A DNA stretch of 64,000 nucleotides from Adenophora triphylla var. japonica (taxonomy: Eukaryota; Streptophyta; Magnoliopsida; Asterales; Campanulaceae), in the NCBI GenBank assembly GCA_022495995.1, contig JAFEMH010000744.1, forward strand, positions 62,001 through 126,000, written 5' to 3'. The position numbers were made by a program, and so were the translations under genes. Each line of letters opens with the position of its first letter. Position 1 is the first letter of the stretch. Of the stretch, positions 11,125 to 22,179 are shown piece by piece. The notes beneath the pieces are model-generated. The model was not told the DNA's origin and made no database searches. It saw only the letters and a program-made list of their open reading frames with translations.

Positions 11125-14100
11125 AACTCCCCTGGTTGAAGAAGACTCGTCCTCGAGTCCATAAGCTCATGATCCCCATGAAATGGTGAAAGATCGAACA
11201 CGTTGAAGGTGTCGGAGACTTCATACTCAGCTGGAAGTTCAATCTTGTACGCATTTTCCCCAATTCTTTTCAACACTTTAAATGGACCAGCTGCTCTTGG
11301 CTTTAACTTAGCATGAGGGCCTTGTGGAAACCTCTCCCTTCTAAGATGAACCCATACCAGATCCCCTTCTTTAAATTCAGCATGTCTTCTATGCTTGTTA
11401 GCTTGCTTACGGTACCTCTCATTCTGTTTCATAATGTGATCACGAACTTGAGCATGTAGTTTCTTAATCTGACTTGCTCTTTCACTTGCATCACCACTAA
11501 ATGAATTAGAGATAGACAATGGTGCTAACTCCAGTGGGCTAATAAGATTTTGTCCATAGACAACCTCAAATGGACTGCAGCCAATTGTTTGATTAACAGA
11601 ATGGTTATAAGCAAACTCAACTTGAGGCAACAATGTATCCCATTGACGAATATTCTTCCCAACAAAACTCCTTAACATGCTTCCCAAACTTCTATTCACA
11701 ATTTCAGTTTGCCCATCAGTTTGTGGGTGAGCGGTAGTACTAAATTGCAGCTGCGTACCAAGTTTCCTCCAAAGGGTCCGCCAAAAGTGACTCATAAACT
11801 TGGAGTCTCGATCTGAAGTTATGGTCAAAGGAATACCATGTAGTCTCACAACTTCACGGAAATATAAATCAGCAACATGAGAAGCATCTATAGTCTTGCT
11901 ACAAGCCACAAAATGAGCCATCTTTGAAAATCGATCAACAACAACCATCACGGAGTCTTTATTCCTTTGTGTTCTTGGCAGCCCCACAACAAAATCCATA
12001 CTAACATCTTGCCAAGGACTTTGGGGAACCGGAAGTGGAGTATACAAACCTGTATTTTGAAGACGACTCTTTGCAATTTGACATTTACCACACCTCTCCA
12101 CATATCTCATCACATCTTTCTCCATCTTGGGCCAATAGAAACGACCTTGTATTATAGCAAGTGTTTTGTTTCTCCCAAAGTGCCCTCCAAGACTACTCCC
12201 ATGAGCCTCCATTAGAATTACTTCTCTTAAAGAACATTGAGGAACACATAAGCAATTTCCCTTGAAAAGAAGTCCATCTTGGAGCAAGAATTGCTTGTAC
12301 GGTCCCTTAGAACATTCAGCCCAAACACTACCGAAAAATGGATCATCCTTGTACAAATCCTTCATTACTTCAAACCCAACAACCTTGACTTGCCTTTGTA
12401 GTTCTTCATGCTCCTTGGGACTCATTCTATAGGCTGCTTTGTTAGGAATTGAAGAACCCGGAACAAAGTCAATACAATGTTGAATGTCTCGCATAGGAGG
12501 AAGACCCGGTGGCATTTCTTCCGGAAACACATCTGCAAACTCAATAAGGAGTTGATGCACAATAGGAGGATGCTCGTGATTTTCTGCATTTTCTTCAAGA
12601 ACCACAAGAATATAACAGCCCTTTACACTTTCTGCCTCCTTTAAAATTTCAGATTTAGAACAAAAAACACTTTTCTCTTCTTTTAAAGGTTTAGGGCTGC
12701 TACCTAATTTTAAAGGAACCAACACAATCTTAACACCATCCTTCACAAAAGTATAAGTATTCTTAAAACCATCATGCAATGTTTTTCTATCATACTGCCA
12801 TGGTCTACCAAGAAGTAAATGACAAACATCCATAGGAGCAACATCACACAATACTTCATCTTTATACTTTTCACCAATTGAAAATTGCACAAGACAACGC
12901 TTACTAACCTTGAATTCCTTCTTCTTGTCAAGCCAAGACAAGTTATATGGATGTGGATGGTCTTCCGTTTTGAGCTGCAACTTTTCCACCATCTTTGATG
13001 AGACAACATTTTCAAAGCTTCCTCCATCAATGATGACATCACAAACCTTACCTTGAGAAGTGCATCTTGTATGAAAAATATTATGTCGAAGCCAATCATC
13101 ATTCTCAATACGTTGGACATTGAGATTTTGACAAACAAGAAGCTCCCCTTGATCACCTTGAATAACTTCTTCATACTCGGAATTTTCAGCATCTTCTTCT
13201 TGATCCTCTTCAATTTCTTCTTCTACAAGAGTAACAACCCTTCGATTTGGACAATCTGATGCAATATGCCCATAACCTTGGCACTTGAAACACTTTCTAG
13301 AGCTTGCATTTGATGTAACTTGCTGTTTAGGACCAGCAGCAACTTCACCCTTCTCTTGAGACTTCAAAGCTGTAGTTTTTGGTGTTGTAGAGACTTTGTT
13401 GGTTGAGGTACTCCCCTGGTTAAAGGGACCTTCTTTGCTGCGAAAACGAGAGGCACTTCCACGAGCTTCTTTTTGTTGTTTTTCCACTTTTATGGCCAGC
13501 TTGCAAACATCATCATAGGACCAAAAAGGTTGAAGTTGAACAACATTACCAATTTCAGCTTTCAATCCTCCAAGATAACGAGCTATAGTATGTTCCTCCG
13601 GCTCCACTACATCACATTTGATCATAAGGTGATCAAATTCAGTTGTGTACTCTTCTACCGACAACTCTTTTTGCTTCAAATTATGGAGCATAAGGAAAGA
13701 ATCTTGCTTATAATGCTCGGGCAAGAACCTCTTCTTGAGCTCTCTCTTCATCTTTTCCCAAGAACGAATAGGACGCTTACCATCACGAGCTCGTTGTTTC
13801 TTCACATTCTCCCACCAAAGACCAGCATACTTTCGCAACTTTAAAGCCACAAGTTTCACCTTTCGTTCATCTGAAACATCTTTGAAATCAAAAACCTTTT
13901 CAATAGTATGAAGCCAATCAAGGAACTCATCGGGCTGAATTCTTCCTTCAAATTCTGGAATGTCAACCTTGATATCAAACTCCTTTCGTTGATCTCTTCG
14001 CCCATGACTACGAGGACGAGATCCTGCACTATCTTCTGAACTTGATGATTGATAGAAGGGATTATCATAGACTTCATCAGCGCGGCTGCCTTCTCCATTT

Positions 14101-14249
14101 CCATGATGCACTTGTTCTTCTTCCACGGTTTGCAGACGTTCAACTTGCTCTTGGAGCTGTTGCACTTGCCTCCGAAGTTCATCCATCTCTATGTCTCGCA
14201 AATCTCTTTCACGAGGGGCTGCATTAGGTTGACGACGACGAGGAGGCAT
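10980..14249 (-). CDS. Gag-protease-integrase polyprotein with RT/RNase H deleted
   Basis: This is an open frame of 1,089 residues starting MPPRRRQPN. Domains in order: coiled coil (about 20-50); retrotransposon gag (about 90-270, LWWENVKKQR); CCHC zinc knuckle CFKCQGYGHIASDC (about 320); retropepsin-like protease (about 400-520, with VIIDGGSFENVV replacing the usual D-S/T-G, so Gly stands where Ser/Thr is expected); start of the RT linker (AAYRMSPKEHEEL); then directly the integrase. The jump from the RT start to the tail of the RNase H region is in frame and removes several hundred residues. Integrase keeps its HHCC finger (H..H, CGKCQIAK), core (MDFVVGLP, TSDRDSKF, HPQTDGQTE) and C-terminal domain (VWVHLRRERFP). 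The tail enters the 3' LTR, as described for CRM-type chromoviruses; that clade is inference. RT must come from elsewhere. Confidence 0.9.
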   Translation of the reverse strand: MPPRRRQPNAAPRERDLRDIEMDELRRQVQQLQEQVERLQTVEEEQVHHGNGEGSRADEVYDNPFYQSSSSEDSAGSRPRSHGRRDQRKEFDIKVDIPEFEGRIQPDEFLDWLHTIEKVFDFKDVSDERKVKLVALKLRKYAGLWWENVKKQRARDGKRPIRSWEKMKRELKKRFLPEHYKQDSFLMLHNLKQKELSVEEYTTEFDHLMIKCDVVEPEEHTIARYLGGLKAEIGNVVQLQPFWSYDDVCKLAIKVEKQQKEARGSASRFRSKEGPFNQGSTSTNKVSTTPKTTALKSQEKGEVAAGPKQQVTSNASSRKCFKCQGYGHIASDCPNRRVVTLVEEEIEEDQEEDAENSEYEEVIQGDQGELLVCQNLNVQRIENDDWLRHNIFHTRCTSQGKVCDVIIDGGSFENVVSSKMVEKLQLKTEDHPHPYNLSWLDKKKEFKVSKRCLVQFSIGEKYKDEVLCDVAPMDVCHLLLGRPWQYDRKTLHDGFKNTYTFVKDGVKIVLVPLKLGSSPKPLKEEKSVFCSKSEILKEAESVKGCYILVVLEENAENHEHPPIVHQLLIEFADVFPEEMPPGLPPMRDIQHCIDFVPGSSIPNKAAYRMSPKEHEELQRQVKVVGFEVMKDLYKDDPFFGSVWAECSKGPYKQFLLQDGLLFKGNCLCVPQCSLREVILMEAHGSSLGGHFGRNKTLAIIQGRFYWPKMEKDVMRYVERCGKCQIAKSRLQNTGLYTPLPVPQSPWQDVSMDFVVGLPRTQRNKDSVMVVVDRFSKMAHFVACSKTIDASHVADLYFREVVRLHGIPLTITSDRDSKFMSHFWRTLWRKLGTQLQFSTTAHPQTDGQTEIVNRSLGSMLRSFVGKNIRQWDTLLPQVEFAYNHSVNQTIGCSPFEVVYGQNLISPLELAPLSISNSFSGDASERASQIKKLHAQVRDHIMKQNERYRKQANKHRRHAEFKEGDLVWVHLRRERFPQGPHAKLKPRAAGPFKVLKRIGENAYKIELPAEYEVSDTFNVFDLSPFHGDHELMDSRTSLLQPGEFDAVAKGLPIEEAQTGQLNSPEMGQLNLQVCTDWLNQKLCVTYAWKSL

Positions 14250-14276
14250 GATCTGAACCAGAGCTCTGATACCAAC

Positions 14277-14899
14277 TGATACGGGGCTGGACTAATGAAA
14301 TGAACAAACTAAGAAACTTGGATAGGTGCTCACCACTTCAAGGAATCCACCAAGAAGATACAGAGCAATAACAACTCACCACTCGTAGGAATCCACCAAC
14401 GAGATACAGAATTGTGGTTCACCACTCAATGGAAAATAAAACCAAAGAGATACAGAACAAAGAAAAGCTCAAACTTGAACTTTATTGATGAATATCAATC
14501 AAAAACATAGACTGCCTCCCCAAGAGAAAATGGAGGGTATTTATAGGATACTTGGAACATCCTTCCAAGCTAGGAATACTATAAGGTTACATGAACCACT
14601 TATTAAATAGAAATACCAAAAGATTTTCTAACTATTATGACTATAACTCAAAATTCGGATGAATCTGCCACAGAAACCACCCTTCACTAAAGCAGTCATA
14701 ACTCTCTCCATACTTGTCCAAATGACAAACCGTAAAATTCTCTAGAAACTAGATTCACAGAGATTTCCAAGCATAGGTCACACATAATTTTTGGTTCAGC
14801 CAATCAGTACAGACTTGCAAGTTAAGTTGACCCATTTCTGGACTGTTAAGCTGCCCTGTTTGTGCCTCTTCAATAGGAAGACCTTTTGCTACTGCATCA
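14277..14899 (-). repeat. 5' LTR of the gypsy element
   Basis: This is the PBS-proximal LTR, with a TATA box on the minus strand at 14538-14545. It is identical by eye to the 3' LTR. Confidence 0.9.
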
Positions 14900-15059
14900 C
14901 CACTTCTCCGACAGATCACATCGGTAATTAATTATTTGATTATTGGCTAAATTAGCTGTTCTATCGAACATCTTCACAGGTTCAGACTCGCCTATAAAAA
15001 TCAGATGTATAAAAAGAAAACAGATGTTAGAGTTCGAATAAGTAGTGCATCTGTGGTGC

Positions 15060-16390
15060 ACACGTAGGTTGTTTCCGGTTGACCACGACCTCAATCTTTG
15101 AAGGATCAACGGCAATACTCGAACTTGAAACCACGTGACCCAAAAATGCAATCTTCTCGAGCCAAAATTCACACTTGCTAAACTTCGCAAACAATTGTTT
15201 CTCACAAAGAATAGATAACACAATTCGCAAATGGTTCTCATGATCTTCTCGGGACTTTGAATAAACAAGGATATCATCAATGAAAACTACAACAAAGCTA
15301 TCCAGGTAAGGTTTAAAAATTGTATTCATCATATCCATAAATACAGCCGGTGCATTTGTCAACCCAAAAGGAATAACAATGAAATCATAATGGCCCTACC
15401 TTGTCCTGAAAGTTGTCTTGGATATATCATCCGGTCTGATCTTCTACTAATGGTACCCACTATGCAAGTCAAGCTTGGAATATATCACTGAACCTTGGAG
15501 TTGATCAAACAAGTCATCAATGTGAGGTAAAGGATACTTGTTCTTGATTGTAGCTTGATTCAACAATCTATAATCAATATAATCGCAAAGTGACATCTTT
15601 CTTCCTTACAAACAGTACCCGTGCTTCCCACGGTGAAACACTCGGACGGATAAAGCCTCTCTCCAATAACTCTTGCAACTGAATTTTCAACTCCTTCAGC
15701 TCAGCCGGTGTCATTCTATAAGGTGCTTTTGATATCGGCATTGTACCTGGAATTAGGTCAATACAGAATTCCACTTCCATATCTGGCGACATGGAATACT
15801 CTGTTGAAAACACATCTAAAAACTCATTTAAAACATGTACATGCGATAACTCAGGTGACTCCTTACTCGAGTCTAGGACATATGCCAAATAACCTTCACA
15901 CCCTTTAGACAATAACTTTCGGTCCTTTAATGCAGATATAACATGAATACCAAATAAGGACTTATCTGCATCAAATACAAACATAGACAAATTAGGCATA
16001 GAAAATGAGACTCGCTTCTTACGACAATCTACCAATGCATGACAACTACTCAACTAGTCCATGCCAAGTATAACCTCAAAATCACGAATTGGTAAATCTA
16101 CCAAATAAATAGGCAATACGTGCCCACAAATAACCACATCACAACCATGATAAACCAGAGAAGATTCAAGGCACTCTCCCATAGGAATGAAACCTCCAAC
16201 ATATATGGCAAAATTTTAGGCACTTTAGGCAAAGAAAAAGTAAAATGCGATGCCACAAATGAATGAGATGAATCGGGATCTATAAAAATATGAGCCTTAA
16301 CTCCTGAGACAGGTAATATACCTCTAATGACTGTCGTAGGGTCTACTTCTCCCCTACTAGCAACCTTCAGCCACCAACCATCCAAGTATC
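15060..16390 (-). pseudogene. Degraded Ty3/gypsy pol fragment (Tekay/Del-like)
   Basis: Minus-strand pieces match protease and RT of the Tekay-like element at 46142-55183: [61 protein letters not shown] and FLGHVVSS. Stops and frameshifts break it throughout, and neither LTR nor integrase is present. The left limit, next to the clathrin exon (about 15,060), is shared with copy B, so this junction predates the duplication. The right limit abuts Tat-lineage DNA. Confidence 0.8.
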
Positions 16391-16424
16391 TTATCCCGAG
16401 CTGGTCCAGGCTCGTGTTGACAAG

Positions 16425-17309
16425 TTGAGCAATGTTCCTTTGTTGATGGGGGTAGACAACTTGTGTAGAGAATACCAAGAGCTTGAATTTGGGAAGGTCG
16501 TAGTGAGGCGAGCTGCTGATCAGGACCTGTTGAACAAGTTCACGAGCAAGGGGATAACTGCAGAGATATTCCAAGCCAAGTCGGGGCTTATACATTCCGA
16601 GGTAATACTTTACCCTAATTTTTTGAAAAACTATCATGCACTCTTTTGGCTCGTATTTTCTCATTAATCCCTTCTTATTCGGGTTGATCCTTTGGTCCTT
16701 TCACTGTATTCTCTTGCCATGATTGAGCTAGCTACCAGCCACTGGAAAGCGGCTGAGGAGCAGGAGAGACTGGCCAAGACGATGCTAGGCAGGAAGAATA
16801 ACGAGCTGGAGGAGTTGAAGGGGGAACATGCCAAATTGAAGGAGGAGCACTCTGATTTAGACTCGGCCTATGAGTCTCTGAAGCCTGTCAAGGAAGATGC
16901 TTTGAAGGACAAGCAGGAAGCATGGGGTAGACTTGGAGGCATTCAGAAGGTTGACCAAAAACTTGAAGTGGCGACAAAGATGCGGGAAGAGAGCACTGCC
17001 ATGTTGGCCAAACAGACTGAAGACTTTAAGGTAGCTCGCCTAAATTGGGAAGAGGATTTGAGGGTATCTATGGAGGCTGCCAAGGAAACTGCTAGGAAAG
17101 CTGCAATTAAGGAGTATAAGGAGAGTGACGAGTATCATGATTACGTCACTGAGAAGTCCAGGTCATTCTTTGACGTAGGTCGTAGCCACATGGCTCGACG
17201 TATCATGGTGGACCCCTCTATCAACTTATCCCTTGAACAGCTTGCCAAGTGGGCCTCAGCGGATCCGTATGATATGACAGCTCTCCAAGGCCATCCTAAA
17301 GTGCCTTAA
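16425..17309 (+). CDS. Coiled-coil protein of a Tat-lineage retroelement, antisense to its integrase
   Basis: Two open stretches join in phase if a short intron is removed (GT at 16602, AG at 16726-16727). The first contains KVVVRRAADQDLLNKF. The second is strongly coiled-coil (EEQERLAKTMLGRKNNELEE and on to about 17,130) and ends near ALQGHPKVP. Such proteins occur as extra ORFs in the 3' part of plant Ty3/gypsy Tat elements, in some cases antisense (as in Grande). The integrase remnant at 18,330-18,690 is on the minus strand, so this ORF is antisense. The intron is inferred from consensus borders. The true start is not in view, and a stop closes the ORF at 17,309. Confidence 0.5.
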
Positions 17310-17775
17310 ACTGAAAATGACTTGGCGGCCTTTGCCCAAGAAGATGAAGATATGGCGGCAGAACCTTGGGTCCCTCCTCCCGTTGCTCCTATTAACTATG
17401 ATACTATACTGAAGGAACTTGAGGAACCTTTAGAATGGTTGTGTAATGAACAAGTCCCAAAACAATTTTTATTTTTTGCTTTGTATATGTATTGATGTCT
17501 TAGCCCAATTTTGGGGAGGCATACTAACTCATAACTTTTTGCTTGCTCAAGTCCTGGCCCGCTTTTTTTTGGGGGACTTTAACTTATTCAATCATAGTTG
17601 ACTTTTTACTTGATCCAATCTTGCTTTGATTTGGCTTGATTTTTTGAATGTCGAACTAGATTTAATAGGACAAGTGAGTCACTATAAGCTTTTGATCGGA
17701 CTAGTTTTTTAACAACAAAGTCGACCTTGTACTTGCCTGATTTTTGAGAACAAGATTGACTTAGAGTCGAACCTG
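17310..17775. other. Non-coding spacer of the Tat fragment
   Basis: It contains a short acidic reading stretch just after the coiled-coil ORF (17,310-17,450), beyond its stop. T-rich DNA follows, leading into the tandem repeats. No separate gene is visible. Confidence 0.5.
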
Positions 17776-18180
17776 TTAGGGGAACGAAGCTGACCAAAGG
17801 TCGAGCTTGTTAAAAGAACGAAGCTGACCAAGTGTCAAGCTTGTTAGAATGAAGTCGACTAAGAGTCGGAGTTGTTTAAATGAACGAGACTGCTTATGAA
17901 TCGAGCCTGTTAGAACGAAGTTGACTAAGAGTCAGACTTATTTAAATGAACGGGACTGATTATGAATCGAGCCTGTTAGAACGAAGTCGACTAAGAGTCG
18001 GACTTGTTTAAATGAACGAGACTGATTATGAATTAGCCTGTTAGAACGAAGTCGACTAAGAGTCGGACTTGTTTAAATGAACGAGACTGATTATGAATCG
18101 AGCCTGTTAGAACGAAGTTGACTAAGAGTCGGACTTGTTTAAATGAACGAAGCTGACCAAGGGTCGAGCTTGTTAGAACG
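17776..18180. repeat. Tandem repeats, unit about 65-68 bp
   Basis: About five diverged units contain GAACGAGACTGATTATGAAT and GACTAAGAGTCGGACTTG. They lie between the integrase remnant and the antisense ORF. Tandem repeats at this place are common in Tat elements. Confidence 0.75.
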
Positions 18181-18329
18181 ATGCACAAATGTAACACAAT
18201 TTTCGTTGGAATGGAACTGCAACTTTTATTGAAGTAGTAACATGCTTACATCAAAAAATCGAGAGCTAGGCTAAAACTAAACTCAAACATGGAAACGGAA
18301 ACTAACTTTTGAAACCGAACTAGAACTGA

Positions 18330-18690
18330 ACTAGTAGTAATATTTGATAAGGTGAGTAGCATGCCATGGGTGCTTCAACTCATCTCCATCTAAATGTGCG
18401 ATCATGTAAGTTCCTTCCTTAATAATTCGAGTGATGATGTAGTCACCTTCCCAGTTGGGAGACAACTTGTTCATCTGAGTTCGCCTTCCAGTCGACTCGA
18501 TCCTCCTCAAAACATGGCTTCTGATCCATATGCAAGAGCGAATGGGGTTTCCCCCATGGACCCCCGAATGGTTGTGCGGACTGCCCAGAGAGCAAGGGGG
18601 AGTTCGTCCAACCAGTTGCTTTTACGACCAACCAAACCTGTTTTCAATGCTGAGAGGACCAACTTGTTCCCTGCTTCGGCCTGCCCATAA
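18330..18690 (-). pseudogene. Tat-lineage gypsy integrase C-terminus remnant
   Basis: On the minus strand the reading is GQAEAGNK, then a segment like ELPLALWAVRTT and GETPFALAYGSEA, then NWEGDYIITRI and HPWHATHLIKYY before a stop near 18,333. These match the end of the integrase core and the C-terminal domain of Tat-lineage elements. Sequence between the two parts is shortened and out of frame. Confidence 0.75.
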
Positions 18691-20050
18691 AGTGATGTCG
18701 CCGAGGGGCTACTATAAGTACCCAAATCCGGATCGTTAGAATCCGTTAACTCACACTTTCTAAGTTAACGAGACTTTCTCAAATTGCCCCGAGCATTCGA
18801 TAAATCAAAGTGCATTCAACTCACGTTCGGACACGTGAAAGGCACCACTTTCCTAAAATACGCAATTTCTGGGACTTTTCGGGACTTTTCCTACACTTTC
18901 TCGGACAGTTATTTAGAAAATAGTCAAAATCGGGCTTAACAGAGCAAAAAACCCTTCCTTAGTGACTAAGATAGACACGTGGCATGCATGCAAGAGGCCT
19001 CGGGTCAAAATCAATCAAATCCAAGGATGAAAAGACCAAAATGCCCTCAAATTAAAGGTCTAGCCGTACGACCTATTTTACATGATAAATAATCAGTCTC
19101 AGCAATTCCTCAAATACCCAAAAGGCCCTCCAAATTGAAGGTCTAGCCGTCCGGCCTCTTTTGCAGGATAAACCATCAGTCTAAGCAACTCTTCCAAATG
19201 ACCAAAAAGCTCCATGTATATCTTATTCCAGGACTGTTTCGACATTTAAAAACTGTCCAAATCAGTCCAAACCAGTCCAAGGCAACCTCCTTCACCTCCT
19301 ATAAATACTCCCCTCCTCCTCCCTCATTTCTCACCAATTCACTTCTCCCTTCACCCCTAGCACAAATGCTAATATTTCTCCACTCTTCGGGGGGCCCTCG
19401 TGCTACTCATCGATGGAATTCTCTGCTCTTTGGGGTCCCTCGTGTTACTCGTCGGTGGATTCTAATCCTAAAAAAACATAGGCTAAATCGACCCAACTCG
19501 AAATACTGCACAAATCTCGAGGTTTCTAAACACAAAATTAAGGGGAAACTCTGCCAAAATTTGGTAAACTCTCCTTATAAAAACTTTCCATCTTTATCAA
19601 AATGTAGTTGTTATAATGCCCGGTTCAAAACCGAAGTTTTTCATTCAAACTTCCTTTTCGAACTCCCTCAAAATCAAAGGTTTGCCACGTAAATCTCCTT
19701 TTCAGAATCAACGTTTGTCATTCAAACCAAGATTAAATTTTGTCATTCAAACTCATTTTCAAAAGTAACACGAACACATACACACACACACGCGCGCTTT
19801 TTGAGAAAGGTAGAAAGACTCGTCATACGAGGCATTTCTGGTGATCTCAACGCCGTTTACCAATGCAGTTATCTAAACGCCAGAACTGTCCCATTAAGGC
19901 AAAAATTACGGCACATTAAAAATCGTATCCAACCGCCAAAAGTCAATCGTCGAGAGCGACCTACTTCTACCAAGTCGAACCTCCACTAGTGCTCTACGAA
20001 AGTCATCAAAAATTTTTCTATAACTTCCTGATCGACAAGTCAACTCAGAA
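18691..20050. other. LTR-like non-coding DNA with a TATA box and a short tandem repeat
   Basis: No coding region is recognised. Two units of about 83 bp (from about 19,035 and 19,118; 'AGGTCTAGCCGT') form a tandem repeat. A plus-strand TATAAATA is at 19,300-19,307 with a CT-rich leader after it, as in plant promoters and LTRs. Two G-box-like CACGTG cores are near 18,833 and 18,971. It may be the U3-R of an old retroelement, but I could not find its borders. Confidence 0.4.
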
Positions 20051-20640
20051 TGTTGGGGGCCACTGAACGGAATAAAAGTGACGTGCCAGGCCCAATGTAT
20101 GAAACCCAATGTTTGGATCATTTTAGAGGTGCAACAAATGAATGGGCCTACCCTGCGACTACAATTCTATCAGCCCAACGGTATAGATCAGTTGACTAAG
20201 CTCATTGTCCGACCTTTCTTGGTCCCGACCTAGCTTTGTCCGAAATACGATCTCCTACTTGAACAATCTCTGTCTAGCTAAGGCACGAATTGAGGCTGAC
20301 CTCGAACATTCAAGCGACCTCGATCAAATAACAGATGCGTCCTCCATGATGTTATCCGTATCCGTCTCCTACAATCCTGAAGACCGTTATGCCCCCAATA
20401 TCTCCGTGATCCAAGGGATTCATAAACATCCCATATCACCACTATATATACCCGACAACATTCAACATTAAAAAGTAATGTCATCTTGGCTATTTTGAGA
20501 TTACGTTATTTCTATACAGTTTATCATTACATAACTCGACATCTCATCATCATGCCGGAGGGTCTTAGCCAGAGATGATTTCGTCAATTCGTTTGTTCGT
20601 GGTTTTAGGTCATAGTAGCTGTATTATAACCTATTGCTGG
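20051..20640 (+). repeat. Probable Tat-lineage solo LTR
   Basis: It begins TGTTGGGGGCCACTG, has a TATATATA-type box near 20,443, and then a block ATGCCGGAGGGTC (near 20,552). The similar block CGCCGGAGGGCA occurs in the split LTR at about 35,310. The right border against the Copia gag remnant (about 20,640) is approximate and no TSD was confirmed. Confidence 0.5.
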
Positions 20641-22130
20641 ACTAAAGCTGATCCAGACCGTTTTCTGTATCATCACTATTATTTTTATTTTTACCGGAAA
20701 GTTTCTCAGTGCTAGGAGATGTTTCAAGGAACGTCATGAGGCGTTGTACCATATCTGGAGATAGGCCAGGGATGATAGGCAACCTATTACCATCTATTGT
20801 TGTTGCTAATTTAGGTACATCAGTATGCATATTGACTGTTGCGACATTATAAGTTGATGCTCCAACAGGTTGATGATTTTGCTGCACACGATCTCCAAGA
20901 TCCTGGCCCTTGCCACGACCACTTCCACACTCCGATCCTTGGGGAAACCCAATCCGCTAATAGCATCTCTCGAATACATGACTAAGCTTGCCATAATATG
21001 TGTAAGAAGGTCGACCATATTCACTGCCTCGACTACGACCTTGAGAGTTTGAGCAGCCAACGTTTGTACGACCAACTTGAACGGCAAAGCCCACTGCCTT
21101 ATGAACTGCTTGTTGAGATCGAACAATAGAGCGTTGTCGCTCTTCACGACTCACCATATCAAATACTTTCTTCAAGGTTGGTACTAGATCCATCATATAA
21201 GTCTACGAGCGAATATGATGATATATTTTATCATCTAATCCCTGCAAAAACTTGTCAACCCGCTCTTCTTCACGCTGAACTGTTAACTTTTGAGAAGAAC
21301 CACATGTACATCCACATGTACAATGGGGAATTGGCACCAAAATGTTGAGTTCGTCCCACAAACCCTTCAATATTGTGTAATAAGCAACAACAGACATAAC
21401 TTGCTGATTAGTGGATGGAAGTTCAGTGCTTTTTTGATGAATACGAGGGGCATTACCAATTGAAAAATGTTCAAACAAATCATTCCACAATTCTTTGGGA
21501 GGCTCACAGTAAGAGATACTAGCTTGAATGGAGTTGTCTAAAGTATTAAAAAGCCAAGATTTAACCAATGAAGTACATGTTTTCCAAGCAATATTTCATC
21601 TGCTTTAGTTGAATTAGGTTTAGAGTGAGTACCATCAATAAACCCAATTTTACTTTTGGCTTGAAGGCCATCTTTCACAGCATTAGACCAAATATCATAG
21701 TTATCACCATTCAAGAGAAAAGTAGTAATTTTCACACCTGGTTGTTCGGAAGGATGAATTTAATAAATTGATAACGGATCGTTGATCAATGGAACCTTCT
21801 TTACATTGGGCAAGATTGTTATTGAATGAGCTTGACAACAAGGAGACTGCAGGAAGACCAACTGCGTGCTGAACCCAGAAGCAGAGACTGTCCAGCCCTT
21901 TAAGTTTACCGTCCGCCAAAGTTCTAGTTCATCCGCCATTGTTAGATGGTCAATCGTTATATCAATGAACCCAATTTTCATCTTGGCTCTTAATGAACCC
22001 TTGAAAACACGAGCTCATTCTTCATATTTTCTCCTTTCAATTGTACATGAGTGAGAATATGTCCGAGTTTATCACTCGATGAAAGGAAGTATGGGGTTCT
22101 TTTCTCATTACTCTCGGCAGCCATTTGCGT
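20641..22130 (-). pseudogene. Copia gag remnant
   Basis: Minus-strand pieces are LLNGDNYDIWSNAVKDGL and KIGFIDGTH (Copia-type gag N-terminus), ELWNDLFEHFSIGNAPRIH, ILKGLWDELN and a CCHC-like YTYYGKLSHVFERCY (with the first Cys lost). A tail LSPDMVQRLMTFLE with STEKLSGK follows. Several frameshifts are present, and a partly duplicated N-terminal piece lies at 21,900-21,990. No pol survives; the fragment stops at the neighbouring Tat LTR. Confidence 0.75.
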
Positions 22131-22179
22131 TGAGTTGAGTTTAGGTTTAAGGTTTTTCAAGATCACCGCTCTGATACCA

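Larger units (their letters stand above)
10502..14899 (-). mobile_element. Ty3/gypsy LTR retrotransposon lacking RT and RNase H, 4.4 kb
   Basis: LTRs of 623 bp (10502-11124 and 14277-14899) begin TGATACGGGG, end CTACTGCATCA, and look identical over their full length. The TSD is CCACT (10497-10501 and 14900-14904). An iMet-type PBS (GCTCTGATACCA on the plus strand) lies at 14263-14276, so the element runs on the minus strand. A TATA box (TATAAATA, minus) is at 14538-14545 in the 5' LTR. Copy B keeps the empty site at about 63,564. Identical LTRs make it one of the youngest insertions here. One ORF fills the interior. Confidence 0.93.
10461..14991 (-). pseudogene. Clathrin heavy chain exon (copy A), split by a gypsy insertion
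   Basis: The 128-bp exon runs 14991-14900, then 10496-10461 once the TSD copy is removed. It encodes the stretch around [15 protein letters not shown] and [14 protein letters not shown], a highly conserved part of the N-terminal beta-propeller of clathrin heavy chain, the coat protein of endocytic vesicles. It has an AG acceptor (TTTTTATAG) and a GT donor. One residue differs from what I recall of the plant protein (CDLSEKW for CDPSEKW). No neighbouring clathrin exon is present: callose synthase exons follow, out of frame, and a gypsy fragment precedes. The gypsy element at 10502-14899 sits inside it (TSD CCACT). Confidence 0.8.

Noticed and set aside
10980..14249. Possible endogenous pararetrovirus or true retrovirus
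   Set aside because: LTRs, TSD, iMet PBS and gypsy domain order identify an LTR retrotransposon. There is no movement protein, coat gene or envelope.
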